A stretch of 11,441 bases of DNA, taken from NCBI GenBank assembly GCA_946497265.1, contig CAMMKL010000044.1:1-11441 (forward strand), read 5' to 3'. Below are positions 7,386 to 11,441 of this stretch, one piece after another. The first letter of the stretch is position 1, and every line of letters starts with the position of its first letter. The notes below the pieces were generated by a model. The model did no database searches and was not told where the DNA came from. It worked only from the letters and a program-made list of their open reading frames with translations. The translations under genes were made by a program, and so were the position numbers. This DNA comes from an uncultured Clostridia bacterium. Lineage in GTDB: Bacteria > Bacillota > Clostridia > Oscillospirales > Acutalibacteraceae.

Positions 7386-8255
7386 ATGAAAAAAAGCCTA
7401 AGCAAAGCCAAAGTAGCCGACACCGCAAAGCAATATTCCCTCATCACCGTAAGCACCCTGCTGATCATCGCGGGATCACACTTCTTTAAATTCCCAAACA
7501 ATTTTACATTCGGCGGCGTGACCGGCCTTTCGGTTGTGGTCGGTAAAATCGGGCTGATGTCCCCCAGTACGGCAAACTTTATCTTGAATATGATTCTGCT
7601 GGTCTTAGGCTTCCTTTTTTTAGGAAAAAGCTTCGGCGTAAAGACGGTATATGCCAGCATACTGCTTTCCGTTGGGCTTTCCGTGATGGACAAGGTGTGG
7701 CCGCTCCCCCAGCCTCTAACCGACGAACCGATGCTGGAACTGATTTTTGCCATCGCCCTGCCTGGCTTGGGTTCCGCTATCCTATTTAACATCGGCGCGT
7801 CCGGCGGCGGGACGGACATCATCGCTATGATTCTAAAAAAATACACCCGCATCAACATCGGCATGGCCCTAATGATCAGCGATTTCCTAATCACCATGAC
7901 CGCTATCTTTATCTTCGACGTGAAAACCTTGCTTTTCTCCCTGCTCGGCATGCTTACCAAATCCCTGGTGATCGACAACGTGATTGAAAGCATCAACCTG
8001 TGCAAATATTTCAATGTGGTCTGCGCGAATCCGGAGCCGATCTGCCAATTTATCACACAAAAATTAAAGCGCAGCGCCACATTGCTGGAAGCAGAAGGGG
8101 CTTTTTCCCACCAAAAAAAGTATCTTATCCTGACCGTATTGCGCCGCCCGCAGGCGATCCTGCTGCGGCAGTATGTCAAAGAAGTTGAGCCCACCGCATT
8201 CGTGATGATCACCAGCACAAGCGAGATCATCGGCAAGGGGTTCCATGGGGAATAA
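7386..8255 (+). CDS. YitT-family membrane protein with DUF2179 domain
   Basis: A 289-residue protein of the YitT/DUF161-DUF2179 family: an N-terminal membrane domain and a soluble C-terminal domain, with a role that is not firmly established. Hydrophobic segments fall near 18-34, 44-56, 62-80, 87-102, 117-136 and 158-178. The family motif FPNNFTFGGVTGLSVVVGKIG is near 36-56, and a glycine-rich IGASGGGTDIIAMIL at 136-150. DUF2179 occupies about 205-286 (ITQKLKRSATLLEAEGAFSHQKKYLILTVLRRPQ and a C-terminal FVMITSTSEIIGKGF). The ATG at 7386 lies six bases after GAAGGGGAG and is preferred over an in-frame ATG 45 bases upstream, which lacks such a site. It is a monocistronic plus-strand gene, divergent from the unknown membrane protein and convergent with the GH13 gene. 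It is a distant paralogue of the short YitT protein at 3307-3921. Confidence 0.93.
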   Translation: MKKSLSKAKVADTAKQYSLITVSTLLIIAGSHFFKFPNNFTFGGVTGLSVVVGKIGLMSPSTANFILNMILLVLGFLFLGKSFGVKTVYASILLSVGLSVMDKVWPLPQPLTDEPMLELIFAIALPGLGSAILFNIGASGGGTDIIAMILKKYTRINIGMALMISDFLITMTAIFIFDVKTLLFSLLGMLTKSLVIDNVIESINLCKYFNVVCANPEPICQFITQKLKRSATLLEAEGAFSHQKKYLILTVLRRPQAILLRQYVKEVEPTAFVMITSTSEIIGKGFHGE

Positions 8256-8335
8256 GTTTGTAAGCAGTTTTTAGCATTTGAAAACATGGTTTTTCTAAAG
8301 TACCGTAGATATCCTTGTTTGCGCATTAAATGCAA

Positions 8336-8380
8336 AAGAACTTCCGCCTGTGTTTGTATAACACCCAAGCGGAAGTTCTT
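8336..8380. terminator. Bidirectional terminator between the YitT and GH13 genes
   Basis: A perfect 12-pair stem, AAGAACTTCCGC at 8336-8347 and GCGGAAGTTCTT at 8369-8380, with a nested GTGTT/AACAC pairing in the loop. It lies 81 bases after the plus-strand stop and 22 bases after the minus-strand stop. The minus strand has the better T-rich tail (TTCTTTTGC), so it probably serves the GH13 gene best. Confidence 0.8.
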
Positions 8381-8401
8381 CTTATAATCAGTAATAGAAT
8401 A

Positions 8402-10060
8402 TTACTCTCCCAAATACGCAAAGCGCGGCACGGTCATGCCGTTTACCTGCACATTCTCAAAGAACATGTCGGCGCTGCGCACCCAAAGCTCCTGTTCCCC
8501 ATAAAGGGCCTGGTACACCACCATTTCCTGCATGGTTTCGGAATCCTTGGCGAAGCCTATGACCCGGTACTCATTCCCCTTAAAGTGGCGATAACGGCCT
8601 ACCTTATGCTCCTGCGGTGCGGGGGCCTGTTGCACGCACGCCGGCGCTTCCGGCAAACTCGCTGTGTCCTCTTGCTCCGATACCGGAACCGTCATCTTAA
8701 CGATATCCTCCGGGGCGCATTCCTGCAAGACGCGCGCCGAACAGGCGGGCACTACTACGCTTACGGTGCCGTGCTGCGGGGCCAGCACCTCGTTTTCATG
8801 CAGCCGGTCTACGAGCACCTTCGAGCCATCCATCCCAAAATCGAGGCGGAACTCTTCACCGGCCAAGTTCAGCGCTACATAGACGTTTTGCCCGTCCTTG
8901 GAACGCTTAAAAATGAGCTGTTCGTTTTTGACAATTACCTGTTCATACTCGCCGGTCTGCAGGGGAAGCAATTCCTTGCGCAGAGCGGCAAGCTTCCCAA
9001 TGTGGACGGCAAGCGCATCGTTAGCGCCGGGGATGTTTCCCAGCTCCAGGCATGGGCGCAAGGGGGCGTCGCTGTTGTTTTGCTTTACGCCCTGGATTCC
9101 CCACTCGCTCCCATAATAGACGGAAGGCGCGCCGGGCATCGTAAACAAAAGGGTATACACGTTGTAAATATGCTCATGGTTGCGCAGCACGCTGGCCAGG
9201 CGGTTTACGTCGTGATTGTCTACAAAATTATAGGTGTAAATATTGCGGTAAATACCGCCGCCCGCTCCAAACTGGCGGTTGATGGAATAATTGATTTCAA
9301 AATAGTTTTTGTCGTTGTGTGAGGAATAAAGCCCCTTGTAGCATTCGTAATTCGTCACCGAGTCAAGCATTTCCGGGTTCGCCCAACGGTTGTAGTCCCC
9401 GTGGATGATCTCACCCATCAGCCAGAAATCGGGCTTACGTTCCTTACAGAAACGGCGAAGCCGGCGGAAAAAGTCCGGGTCCACACAGTCTGCCGCATCC
9501 AGGCGCAGGCCGTCGATCCCAAAATCCTGTATCCATTCCCCTACGGCGCCCAATAGGTGATCGACCACCTCCTGATTGCGCAGGTTGAGTTTTACCAAGT
9601 TATAGTGCCCCTGCCAGGACTCGTACCAGAAGGGGTCGCCCATCGGGCTTCCGCCTCCAAAATTCAAGTTGTGGAACCAACTGCAATAATGCGAGCCCTG
9701 TCCGTTGCGCTGGACGTCCTGAAACGCCCAAAATTCCCGGCCTACGTGGTTAAAAACGCCGTCGAGCACAATGCGGATGCCGTTTTTATGAAGCTCTTCG
9801 CATACCGTACGGAAGGTATGATTGTCGCCCAGACGTTTGTCAATTTTATAATAGTCGCGCGTATCGTAGCCATGCTCGCTGGATTCAAACACAGGGCCAA
9901 GATATACGGCGTTTACTCCCAGCTCCTTGAGATGAGGAATCCATTCCGTCAGCTTTTCAATCCGTTTTACCGGCTCGCCCTCGGTGTTGTGCTGCGGCGC
10001 CCCGCAGAAGCCCAGCGGATAAATGTGGTAAAATACGGCGCTGTGAACCCAATTGCTCAT
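8402..10060 (-). CDS. GH13 alpha-amylase-family hydrolase fused to a DUF1653 domain
   Basis: Predicted retaining alpha-glucan hydrolase of 552 residues, cytosolic because no signal peptide is seen. All four GH13 regions are intact: DGVFNH (100-105), GLRLDAA with nucleophile D188 (184-190), the acid/base E217 in LMGEIIH, and FVDNHD with D284 (279-284). A beta-sandwich C domain follows (about 370-446). After a Pro/Ala/Gln-rich linker (about 455-486) comes a DUF1653 domain (488-550: VGRYRHFKGNEYRVIGFA, VVYQALYG, LWVR, FFENV, VPRF), normally a small free-standing protein of unknown function. No N-terminal CBM34 is seen, unlike classical cyclomaltodextrinases; maltodextrin breakdown is the likely role, but specificity is unresolved. 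The frame extends 16 codons upstream to 10108, but AAGGAG at 10070-10075 is nine bases before the ATG at 10060, and the GH13 alignment starts there (NWVHSAVFYHIYPLGF). The gene is preceded by a palindromic promoter. Confidence 0.95.
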   Translation of the reverse strand: MSNWVHSAVFYHIYPLGFCGAPQHNTEGEPVKRIEKLTEWIPHLKELGVNAVYLGPVFESSEHGYDTRDYYKIDKRLGDNHTFRTVCEELHKNGIRIVLDGVFNHVGREFWAFQDVQRNGQGSHYCSWFHNLNFGGGSPMGDPFWYESWQGHYNLVKLNLRNQEVVDHLLGAVGEWIQDFGIDGLRLDAADCVDPDFFRRLRRFCKERKPDFWLMGEIIHGDYNRWANPEMLDSVTNYECYKGLYSSHNDKNYFEINYSINRQFGAGGGIYRNIYTYNFVDNHDVNRLASVLRNHEHIYNVYTLLFTMPGAPSVYYGSEWGIQGVKQNNSDAPLRPCLELGNIPGANDALAVHIGKLAALRKELLPLQTGEYEQVIVKNEQLIFKRSKDGQNVYVALNLAGEEFRLDFGMDGSKVLVDRLHENEVLAPQHGTVSVVVPACSARVLQECAPEDIVKMTVPVSEQEDTASLPEAPACVQQAPAPQEHKVGRYRHFKGNEYRVIGFAKDSETMQEMVVYQALYGEQELWVRSADMFFENVQVNGMTVPRFAYLGE

Positions 10061-10163
10061 ATCTAAAAACTCCTTACAAGGTAAAATAACGCGGCGGCCT
10101 TCAGGCAATTCTTGCGGCGCCTTATTCGGCCGGCACTGGTTTCCAGGTGCGGAAATCAGCTAT

Positions 10164-10196
10164 AGTATAGCATAGTTTGCACAAATACGCTATACT
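10164..10196 (-). promoter_or_regulatory. Palindromic operator overlapping the GH13 promoter
   Basis: AGTATAGC (10164-10171) and GCTATACT (10189-10196) are exact inverted repeats 33 bases end to end, with further partial symmetry inside (TA at the next positions and a near-palindromic TTTGCACAAA in the middle). On the minus strand the right arm contains a -10 box TATACT (10164-10169). The matching -35 at 17 bases (TAGCGT) is poor. It lies about 100 bases before the GH13 ATG. The combination suggests a regulated promoter, with the palindrome as the binding site of an unidentified factor. It does not resemble the DeoR site pair at the right edge. Confidence 0.6.
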
Positions 10197-10243
10197 TAAT
10201 TTTAAAAAATTATTATAAAGATACAGTTATTTAGCGTGTTCTT

Positions 10244-10990
10244 TCAATAGAGAACCGTGCAAGAAACTCCCTGCAGAAACGCGGCGTCCGGTTTGCGGTC
10301 GGTCACAAGGATATCCACCTGGGAAAGATCGCAGGATTTGCAAAAAAATTCCAGACCGAACTTTGTACTGTCGCATAAAAGTACCCTTTTATCGGCATTT
10401 GCAAACATCGCGCGCTTTACCGCCGCCGCTTCTTCGCTTGCCTCGGTGGCGCCGCAGCGCAGCGAAAGGCCGCAGCAGGAATAAAAAAACAGGTCGGCAT
10501 GAAATTTTTCCACAGTACGTACCGATAGCTGCCCCACAATAGAAGATTGGTTCTGTATCACACCAGCGCAGGTAAACACCTTTGCAGTGGTCATCTCGTT
10601 TAATAGGTTGACTGTGGCTATGCCGTTGCTTAATACGCTCAGGCCCTTTAGCGAGGTAAGCTTTTCCGCCAGCGCAGAAACCGTTGAGCTGGAATCCAGA
10701 AAGACGGTGCTGCCGTCCCGCAGCAGCGGCAGCGCAAGCCGTGCAATGCGTTCCTTTTTCTCCCGCTCCTTATTGACCCGGAGCAGTGGGGGAGCATCCT
10801 GATTATTGCCTTCCGTCAAGGCGGCCCCTCCTCTCACACGGGTAAGCAGCCCTTTCTCCGCCATTACGTTCAAATCCCTCCGAATGGTAGCAGGGCTGGT
10901 GTACAGCCTGCTGCTGAGGAACTCCACGGTTGCGCTGCGGTATTCCTTTAACAAATCCAGAATCTGTTGATGGCGTTCATACAATAGCAT
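10244..10990 (-). CDS. DeoR-family transcriptional repressor
   Basis: A 248-residue sugar-phosphate-responsive regulator, usually a repressor of carbohydrate or nucleoside genes. It has an N-terminal winged helix-turn-helix (residues 1-57: RHQQILDLLKEYRSATVEFLS, then SPATIRRDLNVMAEKGLLTRVRGGA, the DeoR signature with recognition helix about 33-45), and a C-terminal DeoRC effector domain (about 75-240: STVFLDSSSTVSALAEKL, VLSNGIATVNLL, and LLCDSTKFG near 204-212). Length matches the family (~250). The ATG at 10990 follows AGAGGG by six bases. It is divergent from the aldolase gene across 183 bases, the standard layout for a local regulator and its target. Two copies of a 15-base element flank that gap. 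The GH13 gene lies 184 bases downstream on the same strand, without an obvious strong terminator. The effector is unknown; a phosphorylated sugar is typical of the family. Confidence 0.94.
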   Translation of the reverse strand: MLLYERHQQILDLLKEYRSATVEFLSSRLYTSPATIRRDLNVMAEKGLLTRVRGGAALTEGNNQDAPPLLRVNKEREKKERIARLALPLLRDGSTVFLDSSSTVSALAEKLTSLKGLSVLSNGIATVNLLNEMTTAKVFTCAGVIQNQSSIVGQLSVRTVEKFHADLFFYSCCGLSLRCGATEASEEAAAVKRAMFANADKRVLLCDSTKFGLEFFCKSCDLSQVDILVTDRKPDAAFLQGVSCTVLY

Positions 10991-11004
10991 TCGGAACCCT
11001 CTCT

Positions 11005-11025
11005 TTCATTTGATTCATTCTGATT
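11005..11025 (-). promoter_or_regulatory. Candidate DeoR operator, deoR side
   Basis: TGATTCATTCTGATT at 11011-11025 is a direct repeat of TGATT at 10-base spacing. Its reverse complement matches the element at 11135-11149 in 13 of 15 positions, and 17 of 21 over the longer block. It lies 15-35 bases before the deoR ATG, so binding there would block deoR expression. Confidence 0.45.
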
Positions 11026-11081
11026 TAAACTGTTCAATCAATAGAAATCCATTGTTAATTTATCAACTTTTCAGCCATCTA

Positions 11082-11110
11082 TAGACGTAAAAAAAAGAAA
11101 ATACTATAAT
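11082..11110 (+). promoter_or_regulatory. Promoter of the class II aldolase gene
   Basis: TAGACG (11082-11087; four of six consensus bases), 17 bases and a consensus TATAAT (11105-11110). Transcription would start near 11117, upstream of the candidate operator at 11135, which would then sit in the early transcribed region. Confidence 0.6.
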
Positions 11111-11134
11111 TTTCTTGTTCCATTATCTCATATC

Positions 11135-11155
11135 AATCAGAAATAATCAATTCAA
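11135..11155 (+). promoter_or_regulatory. Candidate DeoR operator, aldolase side
   Basis: AATCAGAAATAATCA at 11135-11149 is AATCA repeated at 10-base spacing, about one helical turn. It is the inverted partner of 11011-11025. It lies about 25 bases downstream of the aldolase -10 box and 19-25 bases before its ATG, overlapping neither the ribosome site nor the start. Confidence 0.45.
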
Positions 11156-11173
11156 AACAGAAGGAGAAGCGGT

Positions 11174-11441
11174 ATGAAAGAACAACTCATCAAAGAACAG
11201 ATCTGCGATATATGCCACAAAATGTGGCAGTTAGGCTGGGTTGCCGCCAACGACGGCAATGTATCCGTCAAGCTGGAAGACGGCACCTTTTTCGCCACGC
11301 CCACCGGCATCAGCAAAAGCTTTATCACGCCGGAGAAGCTGGTAAAAATCAATGAGAAAGGGGAAGTACTGGAAGGGCTTGCCGGGTACAAACCCTCTTC
11401 CGAAATCAAGATGCACCTGCGCTGTTACCGGGAACGGCCGG
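11174..11441 (+). CDS. Class II aldolase/adducin family protein, 3' end missing
   Basis: Only the first 89 residues are in the window. They match the start of zinc-dependent class II sugar-phosphate aldolases of the L-fuculose-1-phosphate/L-ribulose-5-phosphate type: a helical N-terminus, WVAANDGNVSVKL (22-34), ATPTGIS (41-47) and KPSSEIKMHL (73-82). In characterised FucA, the corresponding Asn, Thr-Gly and Ser-Ser positions hold the phosphate, and the glutamate (here E77) is catalytic. The zinc-binding HxH motif should fall just beyond the window, so the metal site cannot be checked. The full protein is usually ~215-230 residues. The ATG at 11174 follows AAGGAG by about seven bases. Divergent from the DeoR repressor, its probable regulator. 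The exact substrate cannot be chosen from this fragment. Confidence 0.9.
   Translation, partial: MKEQLIKEQICDICHKMWQLGWVAANDGNVSVKLEDGTFFATPTGISKSFITPEKLVKINEKGEVLEGLAGYKPSSEIKMHLRCYRERP

Noticed and set aside
7235..8368. A 377-codon minus-strand frame opposite the full-length YitT gene
   Set aside because: The plus strand encodes a clear YitT-DUF2179 protein with ribosome site and promoter. The opposite frame would run across the promoter and into the terminator hairpin, and its product has no domain pattern.
8330..9322. A 330-codon plus-strand frame opposite the GH13 gene
   Set aside because: It overlaps the terminator hairpin at its start and lies opposite the conserved GH13 C-terminal half; no ribosome site.
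10247..10275. Short GTTCT/AGAAC hairpin at the end of deoR
   Set aside because: The stem is only five pairs, overlaps the coding end and lacks a following T run, so it is not called as a terminator.
1..11441. CRISPR arrays, insertion sequences, tRNA or rRNA genes, phage genes
   Set aside because: No regularly spaced repeats, transposase-like frames, terminal repeats or structural RNA signatures were seen on either strand.

Overview
The window looks like chromosomal DNA of an anaerobic Firmicute, most likely class Clostridia. The reasons are a pyrB-pyrI pair overlapping by a few bases, strong AGGAGG-type ribosome sites, YitT-family membrane proteins, a cytosolic GH13 glycosidase ending in a DUF1653 domain, and coding DNA of moderate GC between AT-rich intergenic gaps. 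The genus cannot be fixed from sequence reading alone. Every gene here is ordinary chromosomal content; no transposase, phage gene, CRISPR array, rRNA or tRNA was seen.

Layout. (1) Bases 1-3101, plus strand: carB, the large subunit of carbamoyl-phosphate synthetase, lacking about 30 N-terminal residues outside the window and ending at a perfect hairpin terminator. (2) Bases 3307-5570, minus strand: pyrB then pyrI (aspartate transcarbamoylase catalytic and regulatory chains), their terminator, then a short YitT-family membrane protein with its own promoter. carB and pyrBI supply successive steps of de novo pyrimidine synthesis (carbamoyl phosphate, then carbamoyl aspartate). (3) Bases 5659-7172, minus strand: an unrecognised 428-residue protein with one membrane anchor, preceded by a 226-bp leader that holds a possible 24-residue small ORF. 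(4) Bases 7386-8255, plus strand: a full-length YitT-family protein (membrane domain plus DUF2179), transcribed divergently from the unknown gene. (5) Bases 8402-10060, minus strand: a cytosolic GH13 alpha-glucan hydrolase fused to DUF1653, converging on the YitT gene across a shared hairpin, with a 33-bp palindrome over its putative promoter. (6) Bases 10244-11441: a DeoR-family repressor (minus) divergent from a class II (L-fuculose-phosphate type) aldolase gene (plus, cut by the window end).

How it fits together. There are two functional themes: pyrimidine synthesis on the left and carbohydrate use on the right. The best regulatory inference is at the right edge, where two near-identical 15-bp sequences in opposite orientation lie beside the deoR and aldolase starts and are good candidates for the repressor's operators. 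I did not find a clearly novel multi-gene system. The items most worth a second look are the DeoR site pair, the GH13-DUF1653 fusion, the amylase palindrome, and the unknown anchored protein with its leader ORF.
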